DNA of 64,000 bases from an uncultured Collinsella sp. (GTDB taxonomy: Bacteria > Actinomycetota > Coriobacteriia > Coriobacteriales > Coriobacteriaceae): NCBI GenBank assembly GCA_959606065.1, contig CAUHHV010000003.1:42127-106126 (forward strand), written 5' to 3'. The translations under genes and the position numbers were made by a program. Shown piece after piece: positions 51,861 through 61,399 of the stretch. The notes under the pieces were generated by a model. That model saw only the letters and a program-made list of their open reading frames with translations, was not told the DNA's origin and ran no database searches. Position 1 is the first letter of the stretch. Each line of letters starts with the position of its first letter.

Positions 51861-54800
51861 ATGTCATCGCTTAAGACGACGCATCGCTGGGCAGTCGCTC
51901 GGCAAAACCCCGAGCTCGAAAAGGAGTTTTCGGCTGGCCTGGGCATACCCGGGCTGGTGGCGCGCATTATGGTTGCGCACGGCATTACATCCATCGAAGA
52001 AGGCCAGCTGTTTTTGACGCCTTCGCTCGATCGCGACTGGGCCGACCCGCTCGTTATTCCGGGCATGGCGGTCGTCGCCGACCGCGTTGAGCGCGCTATT
52101 CGCAGCCACGAGCACATTGCGGTCTTTGGCGATTTTGATGTTGACGGTATTACGTCGACCTGCCTGTTGACCGAGGCATTGCGCACGTTTGGCGCCGATG
52201 TCACGCCGTTTATTCCGCATCGCTTTGACGAGGGCTACGGCCTGTCGCGTGCGGCGCTCGACCGCGTCAACGAGCTCGCCCAACCCAACCTGATTGTGAC
52301 CGTCGATAACGGTATTGCCGCCAAGGAAGAGGTTTCCTATCTGGAGAGCCTGGGGATCGATTTGGTGGTCACGGACCATCACGAGCCCTCCGACCAGGTG
52401 CCGCAGGGCGTGCCCCTGACCGACCCCAAGCTCGAGGACGAGGGTCCCTCGCGCGAGCTTGCCGGTGCCGGCGTGGCGCTCAAGCTGGTGCAGGTCCTGG
52501 GCGAGCGTTTGGGCAAGCCGTCGTATTGGCGTTCGCTGATAGAGGTCGCAGCGCTGGGCACCGTGTCCGACATGATGCCGCTCACGCCCGAGAATCGCGC
52601 ACTGGTCGCCGAGGGCATCCAGCAGATGCGCGTGACGGCCCGCCCCGGCTATATCGCGCTTGCCGCACTTGCCAAGGCCGACCTTTCTACCATTACGGCC
52701 GACGGCCTGTCGTTTTCGCTCATCCCTCGTCTGAATGCTGCCGGCCGCATGGCTGATCCCAAGCTGGCGCTCGACCTGCTGCTTGCCCGCGACCCCATCG
52801 AAGCGAGCACTCTTGCCGCCGAGCTCGAGGAAATCAATCGCCAACGCCGCGAGATCGAGGCCGAGCTTACGCGCGATGCCATGGCGAAGGTCGAGGAGAC
52901 TTATGACGGCGGGCGCGCAATCGTCGTGGGTGGCGAGGGCTGGCACGAGGGCGTCAAGGGCATCGTGGCAAGCCGTCTGACCAACCGCTATCACGTGCCG
53001 GCGCTACTGTTCTCGATCGAGGACGGTATCGCGCGCGGCTCTGGTCGCTCGGTGGGCAAAGTTAACCTGTTTGACGCCGTCGAGCGCTGTTCCGACCTGC
53101 TGATTCGTCGCGGCGGACATGCCGGTGCGGTGGGTGTGACCATCGAGGCATCCAAGCTCGATGAGTTCCGCCGCCGCCTTTCCGCCGTGCTATCGGAGCT
53201 TCCCGCCGAGGACTTTGAAGACACCGACGAGGTCGCCGCCACCGTCGACCTTTCCGAGCTGAATATCGAGACCATCGAGCAGATCTCCCGTCTTGAGCCG
53301 TTTGGCCAGGGCAACAAGGTGCCGCTGCTGGCTGCCGAGGGCGTGACGATGTGCGACCGCGCCGTGGTGGGCAAAACCGGCGAGCACATGCGCTTTGTGG
53401 CGACCGATGGCGCCGCGAGTGTGCCGGCCATTATGTTCCGCGTGCCGCAGATCGATAAGCTCATCAATTGCGATAGCGCCGTCGACTTGGTGTTCGAGGC
53501 CGTGGCCGAGCATTGGCAAGGTCGCGTAAAGCCAAAGCTCATGATCAAGGATGTTCTGGTTCGCGATACCACGCTGCCCAGCGTCGATGATCCGGCGTGC
53601 GAGCTTCGCCGCGGCGTGCAGCCGGCGGATTCTGGCCTGCGCCTGGAGTCGCGTAAACGCGAGACGCTCGCCCAGCTTTCCTATACCGAGCTCACGCGCT
53701 CGCTTATCCATAGCTTTATCGGATCGAACCAGCCGCACCGCGCGCAGGTTGAGGCGCTCGATGCCTTGGCCGACCACCAGAGCGTCTTGGCCGTTATGGG
53801 AACGGGCCGCGGCAAGTCTCTCATCTTCCATGTACATGCTGCGCGCGAGGCTGTCCTTCGCGGACGTGCGAGCATCTTTGTCTATCCGCTGCGCGCGCTT
53901 GTTGCCGACCAGGCCTATCACCTCTCGTCGACGATGGCAGCGCTTGGCATTGGCGTTGGCGTGCTGACCGGCGAGACCGTGGAGGCCGCACGCGATGATG
54001 TGTTCGCCGGCCTAGCTTCGGGCCGCACCGGTATCGTGCTCACGACGCCCGAGTTCCTATCTATCCACCGTGACCGCTTCGCGCGTTCGGGCCGCATCGG
54101 CTTTGTCGTTATCGATGAGGCGCACCACGCCGGCCTTGCCAAGGGCGGCGACCGCAGCGCCTATCTCGACATGCCCGATATCCTCAAAGCCCTGGGCGAC
54201 CCGGTTGTTATGGCTGCGACGGCCACCGCGACGGCTCCGGTCGTGGCCGAGCTTGCCCGCATGCTGCCGATTACTCGCACGGTGGTCGACGAGACGGTGC
54301 GCGAGAACCTGCAGCTCGAGGACGACCGCGACCTTGCGAGCCGCGAGAACCGTTTGGTGTCGATCGTGGCGACGGGGGAGAAGACCGTCATTTACGTCAA
54401 TTCGCGCGACCAGTCCGTGGCGCTCGCCAAGACGTTGCGCAAGCGTGTGCCCGATTGCGCAACCCATATCGCGTTCTATAACGCGGGGCTTGCGCGCTCC
54501 GATCGCCGCCGCGTGGAGGAAGCATTCCGAGACGGAAGCCTCAGCTGCATCGTCTCGACCTCTGCCTTTGGCGAGGGTGTCAATCTGCCCGATATCCGCC
54601 ATGTCGTGCTGTACCACATGCCGTTTGGCGCCATTGAGTTCAACCAGATGAGCGGGCGTGCCGGTCGTGACGGACAGCCCGCCGTGATCCACCTGCTCTA
54701 TTCGTCGCGCGACGCCCGCATCAACGAGCGCCTGCTCGACTGCTACGCACCCGAGCGCGACGAACTCGTGACACTCTATCGTGCGTTGCAGACCATGTGG

Positions 54801-55148
54801 CGCTCCAACCGCGGTAAGACCGGGGATGATTCATTCTGCGCAAGCGATATCGACATCGCGCAGATGTGCCTTGCCATCGATGCTCGCACGCCGGTCGACG
54901 AGCGCTCGGTGGAAAGTGGCCTGGGAATCTTCGAAGAGCTTGGTTTCTGTCGCATTTCGGGGTTTGACGACACCCGTCGCATCGCGATGGCCGAAAACCC
55001 CGGCCGTGTGCAATTGAGCAGGTCAATTCGCTATTTGGAGGGCTTGCGCTCGCGCATGGAGTTCTCGGCTTTCCGGAGTTGGGCGCTCGATTCGTGCGCT
55101 TCTGATATGCTAGCCAAAGTTAACCGCCCGATCGTACCGCGGGCCTAG
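51861..55148 (+). CDS. recJ: RecJ exonuclease fused to a RecQ-like helicase
   Basis: A 1095-residue fusion. Residues 1 to about 575 form RecJ, a 5'-to-3' single-strand DNA exonuclease: DFDVDG (91-96), VDNGIA, TDHHE (171-175), GTVSDMM and GGHAGAVG, all with the metal-binding aspartates and histidines intact. From about 600 a superfamily 2 helicase follows: GTGRGKS (about 647), DEAHH (about 751), AATATATAP and QMSGRAGRDGQ. The last 120 residues are a small unassigned domain. The ATG at 51861 has GGGGGTGGG upstream; an earlier in-frame start at 51816 has none. Unwinding and degrading in one chain suits recombination or fork repair. Confidence 0.92.
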   Translation: MSSLKTTHRWAVARQNPELEKEFSAGLGIPGLVARIMVAHGITSIEEGQLFLTPSLDRDWADPLVIPGMAVVADRVERAIRSHEHIAVFGDFDVDGITSTCLLTEALRTFGADVTPFIPHRFDEGYGLSRAALDRVNELAQPNLIVTVDNGIAAKEEVSYLESLGIDLVVTDHHEPSDQVPQGVPLTDPKLEDEGPSRELAGAGVALKLVQVLGERLGKPSYWRSLIEVAALGTVSDMMPLTPENRALVAEGIQQMRVTARPGYIALAALAKADLSTITADGLSFSLIPRLNAAGRMADPKLALDLLLARDPIEASTLAAELEEINRQRREIEAELTRDAMAKVEETYDGGRAIVVGGEGWHEGVKGIVASRLTNRYHVPALLFSIEDGIARGSGRSVGKVNLFDAVERCSDLLIRRGGHAGAVGVTIEASKLDEFRRRLSAVLSELPAEDFEDTDEVAATVDLSELNIETIEQISRLEPFGQGNKVPLLAAEGVTMCDRAVVGKTGEHMRFVATDGAASVPAIMFRVPQIDKLINCDSAVDLVFEAVAEHWQGRVKPKLMIKDVLVRDTTLPSVDDPACELRRGVQPADSGLRLESRKRETLAQLSYTELTRSLIHSFIGSNQPHRAQVEALDALADHQSVLAVMGTGRGKSLIFHVHAAREAVLRGRASIFVYPLRALVADQAYHLSSTMAALGIGVGVLTGETVEAARDDVFAGLASGRTGIVLTTPEFLSIHRDRFARSGRIGFVVIDEAHHAGLAKGGDRSAYLDMPDILKALGDPVVMAATATATAPVVAELARMLPITRTVVDETVRENLQLEDDRDLASRENRLVSIVATGEKTVIYVNSRDQSVALAKTLRKRVPDCATHIAFYNAGLARSDRRRVEEAFRDGSLSCIVSTSAFGEGVNLPDIRHVVLYHMPFGAIEFNQMSGRAGRDGQPAVIHLLYSSRDARINERLLDCYAPERDELVTLYRALQTMWRSNRGKTGDDSFCASDIDIAQMCLAIDARTPVDERSVESGLGIFEELGFCRISGFDDTRRIAMAENPGRVQLSRSIRYLEGLRSRMEFSAFRSWALDSCASDMLAKVNRPIVPRA

Positions 55149-55163
55149 GGGAAGGGGACCTCG

Positions 55164-57524
55164 ATGGATGCCGCAGCCCGTACCGCCCATGATTCCACCC
55201 TCCAGCCGTTCTCGGAGATGGAGCACTATAAGCATGCCGATGAGCTGCCGCCCGAGATTATGGCGGACAGCTACGACAAACTGGAGCGCCTGTGCCTCAA
55301 ATATATGAATGAGGACGACTTTTCTAAGGTGGAGCAGGCCTATTGCTTTGCTGCCGAGAAGCACTGCAACCAAAAGCGCCGCTCGGGTGAGATGTACATC
55401 AACCATCCCGTCGAGGTGGCCATCATTTTGGCCGATCTCAAGATGGACTGCGATGTAGTGTGCGCCGCGCTGCTGCACGATACCGTCGAGGATACCGAGA
55501 CCTCGCTTGCCGATGTTTCCGGCCTGTTTGGCGATACGGTGGCCGAGCTCGTCGATGGCGTGACCAAGCTCACCAACATCGAAGTCGACAGTATGGACGA
55601 GAAACAGGCGCTCACGCTGCGCAAGATGTTCCTCGCCATGTCCAAGGACATCCGCGTTATCATCGTCAAACTCGCCGACCGCCTGCATAATATGCGCACG
55701 CTCGCCGCCCTGCGCGAGGACCGTCGCCTGTTTAAGGCACGCGAGACTATGGACGTGTACGCGCCCCTGGCCGACCGCCTGGGCATGAGCTCTATTAAGT
55801 GGGAGCTCGAGGATCTGTCCTTCTTCTATTTGGAGCCCGACGCCTACCAGCGCATCGCGCGCATGGTGGCAGAGTCGCGTGAGGTTCGCGAGCGCTATCT
55901 GGCCGAGACTATCAAGACGCTCACCGATGAACTCAACCGCATTGGCCTGGAGGGCTTCCAGATCAACGGCCGCTCCAAGCACTATTGGTCCATCTACCAA
56001 AAGATGAAGCGCAAAGGCAAGGAATTCTCCGAGATTTATGACTTGGTGGCGCTGCGCGTCATCACTCATTCGGTGCGCGATTGCTATTCCACGCTCGGTG
56101 CGGTGCATACGCTGTGGCACCCCATGCCCGGTCGCTTTAAAGACTATATCGCCATGCCCAAGGTCAATAACTATCAGTCGCTTCATACGACGGTTATCGG
56201 CCCCACGGCCCGTCCGCTCGAGATTCAGATTCGAACCTACGAGATGCACGAGCAGGCCGAGTACGGCATCGCCGCCCACTGGCTGTACAAGAAGTCGGGC
56301 GGATCGTCTGCTTCAAAGACCAATGATGCCCAGCGTCTGGACGACCAGATAAACTGGCTCAAGCATTCGCTCGATTGGGCAGCGTCTGATGAGATTACCG
56401 ATGCCAAGGAATACCTGCACTCGTTGAAGGTCGACCTCTTCGACCAGGAGATCTTTGTCTTTACGCCCAAGGGCGAGGTCATGGCGCTTCGTGCCGGCTC
56501 CACGCCGCTCGACTTTGCCTATGCCGTTCACACCGAGGTGGGCAACCACTGCGTCGGCGCTAAGATCAACGGTGCGGTCGCGCCGCTCACGCATGAGATC
56601 AAGACGGGCGACCGCGTTGAAATCCTGACCAATAAGAGTTCCAAGCCGTCGCGCGATTGGCTCAAGATCGTCAAGACACCTTCGGCCAAGTCGAAGATTC
56701 GCCGTTACTTCGCTGCCGCGACCAAAGACGATGACGCTGCCGCCGGCCGCGATATACTGGCCAAGGACCTGCGCAAGCGCGGGTACGGCATCTCTACGCC
56801 GCGATCTACGCGTGCGCTCAATGCCGTGGCAGAGCAGTTTAACTACAAGCAGCTCGAGGACCTGTTCGCAGCCGTTGGGGCGGGCAAAGTCGCCCCGCGT
56901 GCCGTGGGCAACAAAGTCGAGCAGATCTTGGATCCCAAGCCCGAGGAGCAGCTCGCCAAGGCCGAGGCCATTGCCGAGGTCGTGAAGCAGCCCGCGCGCG
57001 GATCCAACCGCAAGCCCCAAAAGCGTGGCAAGAGCGCCAGCAACGGTATCATCGTCAAGGGCGAGAGCAACAGCGGCTTGCTGGTTCGTCTGGCGCATTG
57101 TTGCAACCCCGTGACGGGCGACGATATCGTGGGCTTCATCACGCGCGGCCGCGGCGTCTCGGTGCACCGTGCCAACTGCCCCAACGTCAAGGGTCTTATG
57201 GAACACCCCGAGCGCATGATTGACGTTGAGTGGGACGGCGCTGCCGATACCCTGTTCCAGGTTGAGATCGTGGTCGAGTGCCTGGACCGCATGGGCCTTC
57301 TCAAGGATGTCACCATTGCCATTGGCGATGCGGGCGGCAATATCCTTTCTGCCGCCACGTCGACCAACCGCGAGGGTATTGCAACCCTGCGCTTTATGGT
57401 CGAGATTTCGGACGCGAGTGGTCTGGATCCGCTGCTGGCTTCCATCAGCAGTGTCGACTCGGTCTATGACGCACGCCGTCTGATGCCGGGTGAGGGTGGA
57501 GCTCAGCTCAAGCGTCGCGTTTAG
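55164..57524 (+). CDS. rel: Bifunctional (p)ppGpp synthetase/hydrolase (Rel)
   Basis: A 786-residue Rel/Spo homologue that makes and degrades (p)ppGpp. The hydrolase HD domain has the intact HDTVED motif (H105, D106, E109, D110). The synthetase domain has YDLVALRVI and RFKDYIAMPKVNNYQSLHTT near residue 326. The RFKD form (RXKD) is typical of bifunctional enzymes; monofunctional RelA has EXDD. TGS (about 425-485, FVFTPKGEVMAL), a zinc-finger-like CCNPVTGDDI with HRANCPN, and a C-terminal ACT domain follow. AAGGGGACC precedes the ATG; it starts 15 bases after the recJ stop, so it is in the same operon. Confidence 0.95.
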   Translation: MDAAARTAHDSTLQPFSEMEHYKHADELPPEIMADSYDKLERLCLKYMNEDDFSKVEQAYCFAAEKHCNQKRRSGEMYINHPVEVAIILADLKMDCDVVCAALLHDTVEDTETSLADVSGLFGDTVAELVDGVTKLTNIEVDSMDEKQALTLRKMFLAMSKDIRVIIVKLADRLHNMRTLAALREDRRLFKARETMDVYAPLADRLGMSSIKWELEDLSFFYLEPDAYQRIARMVAESREVRERYLAETIKTLTDELNRIGLEGFQINGRSKHYWSIYQKMKRKGKEFSEIYDLVALRVITHSVRDCYSTLGAVHTLWHPMPGRFKDYIAMPKVNNYQSLHTTVIGPTARPLEIQIRTYEMHEQAEYGIAAHWLYKKSGGSSASKTNDAQRLDDQINWLKHSLDWAASDEITDAKEYLHSLKVDLFDQEIFVFTPKGEVMALRAGSTPLDFAYAVHTEVGNHCVGAKINGAVAPLTHEIKTGDRVEILTNKSSKPSRDWLKIVKTPSAKSKIRRYFAAATKDDDAAAGRDILAKDLRKRGYGISTPRSTRALNAVAEQFNYKQLEDLFAAVGAGKVAPRAVGNKVEQILDPKPEEQLAKAEAIAEVVKQPARGSNRKPQKRGKSASNGIIVKGESNSGLLVRLAHCCNPVTGDDIVGFITRGRGVSVHRANCPNVKGLMEHPERMIDVEWDGAADTLFQVEIVVECLDRMGLLKDVTIAIGDAGGNILSAATSTNREGIATLRFMVEISDASGLDPLLASISSVDSVYDARRLMPGEGGAQLKRRV

Positions 57525-57608
57525 TCGCGACGAACGTGCCACATTATCGATATTCGCTACACTCGAGGCATCGTTTGATGCCTCGAGTTCTATAGAGAGG
57601 AGAGGGGC

Positions 57609-58292
57609 ATGAGTGCTGTGTCCTTGGATTTAACTCCCAAGGGATCGGTCGAGATCGAGACGCTCGTAAACGGTCCCATTCAGACCAATAGCTATGCTGT
57701 CATTTCGGACAATGAGTGCGTGATTATCGACCCCGCATGGGAAGGCGAGCGCTTGGTGGAGCATATTCGAGCCGAACATCCCGGCGTACGCGTGTTTGGC
57801 GCCGTATGCACTCATGGCCATGCCGATCATGTTGGTGGTGTTGCAGGCATGCGAACCACCGTTGGCGAGGGCTGCCAGTATGAGCTGTGTGCTAAGGATG
57901 TGGCGGTGCCGCATGCGAACATCGAGGAACAGCGAGCTATGTGGGGCATTGAGACGCCTGACCCCGGGGAGCCGACACGCCTGCTCGCCGAGGGCGATGC
58001 TATCAAGGTGGGCGATATCTACCTGCAGGTGATCGAGACGCCAGGGCATACGCCGGGCGGGATCGTCTTGTTTGCTGCCACCGAGCAGGGGAACATTGCC
58101 TTTGTGGGCGACACCCTGTTTCCGGGTGGGCACGGCCGCACCGATCTTTCTGGAGGAGACGAGGCGGCGATTCTGCGCTCGCTCTCCAAGCTCGCCCGGC
58201 TTCTCCCGCCCGATACCGTTTGCCTAACCGGCCATGGCGATTCGACCACCATGGCACGCGAGCTCATGCAGAACCCTTTCATGCAGATTTAG
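57609..58292 (+). CDS. Metallo-beta-lactamase-fold hydrolase (glyoxalase II-like)
   Basis: A 227-residue metallo-beta-lactamase-fold enzyme. The zinc motif is CTHGHADHVGG (about residues 62-72). Further metal ligands lie in ETPGHTPGG, GDTLFPGGHGRTD and TGHGDSTT. The size and the GDTLFPGG loop fit the glyoxalase II-like subgroup; its natural substrate is unknown. GAGAGGAGAGGGG gives a strong ribosome site. It follows the rel gene and may share its transcript, an arrangement seen in other Gram-positive bacteria. Confidence 0.88.
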   Translation: MSAVSLDLTPKGSVEIETLVNGPIQTNSYAVISDNECVIIDPAWEGERLVEHIRAEHPGVRVFGAVCTHGHADHVGGVAGMRTTVGEGCQYELCAKDVAVPHANIEEQRAMWGIETPDPGEPTRLLAEGDAIKVGDIYLQVIETPGHTPGGIVLFAATEQGNIAFVGDTLFPGGHGRTDLSGGDEAAILRSLSKLARLLPPDTVCLTGHGDSTTMARELMQNPFMQI

Positions 58293-58486
58293 CTTAATAG
58301 TCGGCTTTTGAAGCACGAGAAGCGTCCAAACGTCAAGCTATTTTTCCCCAACGGGTCGATTCCGTAGGGCAAACGGTCAAAAAAGTCTGTTTGGACGATA
58401 TTCGTGAACAAACGAACGTTTATGCTCGGGTGCGCCGTGGTAAAATCTCAGGCGTTATCGGAGCAACCTTACAGGAGGTTTCTTTT

Positions 58487-59353
58487 ATGCTCGTCAACGC
58501 AGCAGACATGCTCAAGAAGGCCGAGGCCGGCAAGTACGGTCTTGGTGCCTTCAACACCAACAACCTCGAGTGGACCCTGGCTATTCTCCAGGCCGCCGAG
58601 GAGGCCAAGTCTCCGCTGATCCTTCAGTGCACCGCTGGTGCCGCTAAGTGGATGGGCGGTTTCAAGGTCTGCGCCGACATGGTCAAGGCTGCCGTCGAGG
58701 CCACGGGCGTTACCGTTCCCGTCGCCCTTCACCTCGATCACGGTTCTTACGAGGACTGCTTCAAGTGCATCGAGGCCGGCTTCACGTCCATCATGTATGA
58801 CGGCTCTCACGAGGAGACCTTCCAGCTTAACCTCGACCGCACCAAGGAGCTCGTTGAGCTTGCCCACTCCAAGGGCATGTCCATCGAGGCCGAGGTCGGC
58901 GGCATCGGCGGTACCGAGGACGGCGTGACCTCCAGCGGCGAGCTCGCTGATCCTGCTGAGTGCAAGCAGATCGCTGACCTGGGCGTCGACTTCCTTGCCT
59001 GCGGTATCGGCAACATCCACGGCGTGTACCCTGCTGACTGGGCTGGCCTTTCCTTCGAGCGCCTGGGCGAGATTAAGGCCCAGACCGGCGACCTGCCCCT
59101 CGTTCTGCACGGTGGCACCGGCATCCCCGAGGATCAGATCAAGAAGGCCATCTCCCTGGGTATCTCCAAGATCAACGTCAACACCGACCTGCAGCTCGTC
59201 TTCGCCAAGGGCGTTCGCGAGTACATCGAGGCTGGCAAGGATCAGCAGGGCAAGGGCTTCGACCCCCGCAAGCTCCTCAAGCCTGGTCGCGACAACATCG
59301 TTGCCCGCACCAAGGAGCTCATGGAGGAGTTTGGCTCCGTCAACAAGGCGTAA
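58487..59353 (+). CDS. fba: Class II fructose-1,6-bisphosphate aldolase
   Basis: A 288-residue class II (zinc) aldolase that cleaves fructose 1,6-bisphosphate in glycolysis. LHLDHGS holds the catalytic aspartate and a zinc histidine, EAEVGGIGGTEDG the loop, and LHGGTGIPED with INVNTDLQ the phosphate-binding part. AGGAGG precedes the ATG at 58487. It uses a narrow set of preferred codons, as expected of a highly expressed gene. A long hairpin follows. It is probably monocistronic; TAAAAT at 58441 could be its -10 box. Confidence 0.95.
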   Translation: MLVNAADMLKKAEAGKYGLGAFNTNNLEWTLAILQAAEEAKSPLILQCTAGAAKWMGGFKVCADMVKAAVEATGVTVPVALHLDHGSYEDCFKCIEAGFTSIMYDGSHEETFQLNLDRTKELVELAHSKGMSIEAEVGGIGGTEDGVTSSGELADPAECKQIADLGVDFLACGIGNIHGVYPADWAGLSFERLGEIKAQTGDLPLVLHGGTGIPEDQIKKAISLGISKINVNTDLQLVFAKGVREYIEAGKDQQGKGFDPRKLLKPGRDNIVARTKELMEEFGSVNKA

Positions 59354-59374
59354 GTAGCGGTTTAACTTCCCGCC

Positions 59375-59466
59375 GGAGGCCCCGTTTCCCCTACGCTGAT
59401 TCCCTCGCGCTCACCTGGCTTCGCCAGAAGTCGCGCCAAGGAAACAGTTCCGGGGGACGGGGCTTC
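59375..59466 (+). terminator. Large stem-loop after fba
   Basis: GGAGGCCCCGT (from 59375) pairs with ACGGGGCTTCC (to 59466), with one mismatch. CTGGC/GCCAG (59415-59427) forms an inner hairpin, and GTTTCC/GGAAAC pair between them. It is probably the fba terminator or a 3' stabilising element. Confidence 0.55.
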
Positions 59467-59607
59467 CTTCGTTTAACGCCGCAGGGTTACGAGTCTGAAT
59501 TCATTTTTAGAGGTACCGTTTATCGGTGTTGAGGGTTCCTTTATTGGGGCTTTCTTTTTTATCTCGCTACAATGGGCTTCAAGAGTTCTAATGACTTGGA
59601 GTTTGGT

Positions 59608-61041
59608 ATGGCTGTTATTAATGTGCTGCCTTCGGATGGGAAGGTTATTGACGAGGGTCCTGTCGGTTGCTCTGTTGATGTTTGCTGTGATGATTTTCGC
59701 CATCTCGATATTGGGCTACCGCCTGAGATTCTTCGTCTTAAGGATACCGGGTATTTGATGCAGGCTGTTGCTGCCTGCGATCGCCTTTTGGAGCAGAACC
59801 CCGAGCCTTCGCTGGCTGCTTGTGTTCGTGCCGAGCGGTATCGCATGCTCGAGACGCCGCTTCATTTTTCGGTGTCGCGCGACCAGGCTATTGCGATGAT
59901 TCGCGAGGAGTGGCCAGAGTTTACCGAAGAGCAGTTTGATGACCTGATTAATCGTAAGCGTATTGACTGGCGCTTTATCGATGGCGAACTGTTCGTTCTC
60001 GACAACTTCCTCGATTCGCTTCGCGTATATCCCAAAGAGGTTCCCGGCATGCGGCCCGATTCTACGGACGGAATAGCACTGCGCAACGAGATGCTCAAGG
60101 AGATGGAGTCACAAAACGGATTGGCTCGCGTCATTACGCTTAAAGCGTCCGTGTCTGTCCCCGGCGCTCTGGAAGGGGAGACCGTTCGCGCGTGGCTACC
60201 CGTTGCCGCCGCCTGTCGTCAACAGTCTCATATCGAGGTTCTCGATATGACGCCGGAGGGTGCTGTTGCCCCCGCGAATGCTTCGGCGCGTACCGCCTCG
60301 TGGTCTTCTTCGAGTGAGCGCTCATTCTCGGTGACCTATCTCTATCAAATTGATGCCGCTTATCGTGATGTCTATGGGGGTGCGCTTCCGGTGCATCCTT
60401 GCATGGACGCGCCACTGCCCGTGGACACCTCCGAGGACCGTCCGCACATTGCATTCACGCCGTATCTACAGCAGCTGACAGCCCGTGTCATTGACGGGCT
60501 CGAGGATCCGCTCGATCGCGCCCGTGCTATCTATGATTACCTGACGCAGTACATCGACTATCGCTATCAGCCGCCGTACTTGCTTTTGGGATCTATTGCC
60601 GATGACTGCGCGCATTCGCTCCGCGGCGATTGCGGCGTTATGGCGCTCACGTTTATCACCATGTGCCGTATCGCGGGCGTGCCTGCCCGTTGGCAGAGCG
60701 GCCTGTATGTTGCGCCCGATTCGGTGGGGTCGCACGACTGGGCAGAGTTCTATACGCCGCAGACCGGTTGGCTCAACGCCGACGTGTCATTTGGATCTTC
60801 TGCTCGCAGGATGGGGGAGGAGTGGCGCCGCCGTCACTACTTTGGCAATCTCGACCCGTGGCGTATGGTGTCCAACAATCGATTCCAGGCAGAGTTTGAG
60901 CCCTCTTTCGACGGCATGCGCGAGGACCCTTACGATAACCAGATGGGTGAGGCTTCGGTCGACGGTCGCGGATGCCGTCGGCGCGAGATGCTCCGCACGG
61001 TCGAACTCATCGAAATGCTCGAAGTTCCATTTTCGGACTAA
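59608..61041 (+). CDS. Transglutaminase-like domain protein
   Basis: A 477-residue protein with no signal peptide. The C-terminal third has a transglutaminase/protease-like core: GDCGVMALTFITMCRIAGVPARWQ with the nucleophilic cysteine, SHDWAEFY with the histidine, and LNADVSF with the aspartate, so the triad is complete. The N-terminal 170 residues are unassigned. It may cleave or cross-link peptides, including cell-wall ones, though it lacks an export signal. The ATG at 59608 has TTGGAG 7 bases upstream. TACAAT at 59569 looks like a -10 box, which would rule out the ATG at 59572. Its codon use is less GC-biased than its neighbours. Confidence 0.8.
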   Translation: MAVINVLPSDGKVIDEGPVGCSVDVCCDDFRHLDIGLPPEILRLKDTGYLMQAVAACDRLLEQNPEPSLAACVRAERYRMLETPLHFSVSRDQAIAMIREEWPEFTEEQFDDLINRKRIDWRFIDGELFVLDNFLDSLRVYPKEVPGMRPDSTDGIALRNEMLKEMESQNGLARVITLKASVSVPGALEGETVRAWLPVAAACRQQSHIEVLDMTPEGAVAPANASARTASWSSSSERSFSVTYLYQIDAAYRDVYGGALPVHPCMDAPLPVDTSEDRPHIAFTPYLQQLTARVIDGLEDPLDRARAIYDYLTQYIDYRYQPPYLLLGSIADDCAHSLRGDCGVMALTFITMCRIAGVPARWQSGLYVAPDSVGSHDWAEFYTPQTGWLNADVSFGSSARRMGEEWRRRHYFGNLDPWRMVSNNRFQAEFEPSFDGMREDPYDNQMGEASVDGRGCRRREMLRTVELIEMLEVPFSD

Positions 61042-61080
61042 TCGGTAGAAAGCTGTGATAAACTAACTCACGCATTGCGT

Positions 61081-61167
61081 GCCCGAGTGGCGGAATTGGC
61101 AGACGCAGTGGACTCAAAATCCACCGTTGGCAACAACGTGCGAGTTCGAGTCTCGCCTCGGGCACCA
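61081..61167 (+). tRNA. tRNA-Leu (CAA anticodon)
   Basis: The acceptor stem GCCCGAG (61081-61087) pairs with CTCGGGC (61157-61163), followed by ACCA. The anticodon loop CTCAAAA between GTGGA and TCCAC gives the anticodon CAA. A long variable arm (CGTTGGCAACAACG) marks a class II tRNA. CCA is encoded. A GGGGG/CCCCC hairpin with T run about 25 bases later is its terminator. Confidence 0.95.
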
Positions 61168-61213
61168 TACATGCAAGTGAGCGTTCAAGGGGGTTGCGGC
61201 CCCCTTTTTCGTG
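61145..61213 (+). repeat. Direct repeat copy 1: tRNA-Leu 3' end plus terminator
   Basis: Starts in the T-arm of tRNA-Leu (TTCGAGTCTCG) and runs through CACCATACATGCAAG and the terminator to CGTG. It is repeated with few changes at 61329-61396. See the second copy. Confidence 0.75.
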
Positions 61214-61328
61214 CCGAACTCGCGTGAGCGCGCGAAGCGTTAAGCAAACAGGCCTGTGGCCTGTTTGCAGCGGAGCGTGGCGAGGGCGCCACGCGCCCGA
61301 AGCCCGGGGCTTCGCGAAGCGAAGGCCC

Positions 61329-61396
61329 TTCGAGTCTCGTCTCGAGCACCATACATGCAAGCGAGTGTTCAAGGGGGTCAAGGTCCCTTTTTCGTG
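61329..61396 (+). repeat. Direct repeat copy 2: degenerate tRNA-Leu 3' end plus terminator
   Basis: About 68 bases that differ from copy 1 at only about ten positions. The CTCGGGC acceptor half has become CTCGAGC, so it is not a working tRNA end. The 115 bases between the copies are GC-rich and hold three small hairpins, one being AAACAGGCC/GGCCTGTTT. The layout resembles att sites left by an element that used the tRNA gene, or a local duplication. Confidence 0.7.
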
Positions 61397-61399
61397 TAC

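Noticed and set aside
61329..61396. A second tRNA gene
   Set aside because: Only the 3' part is present, and the acceptor half is mutated; no 5' half or anticodon arm precedes it.
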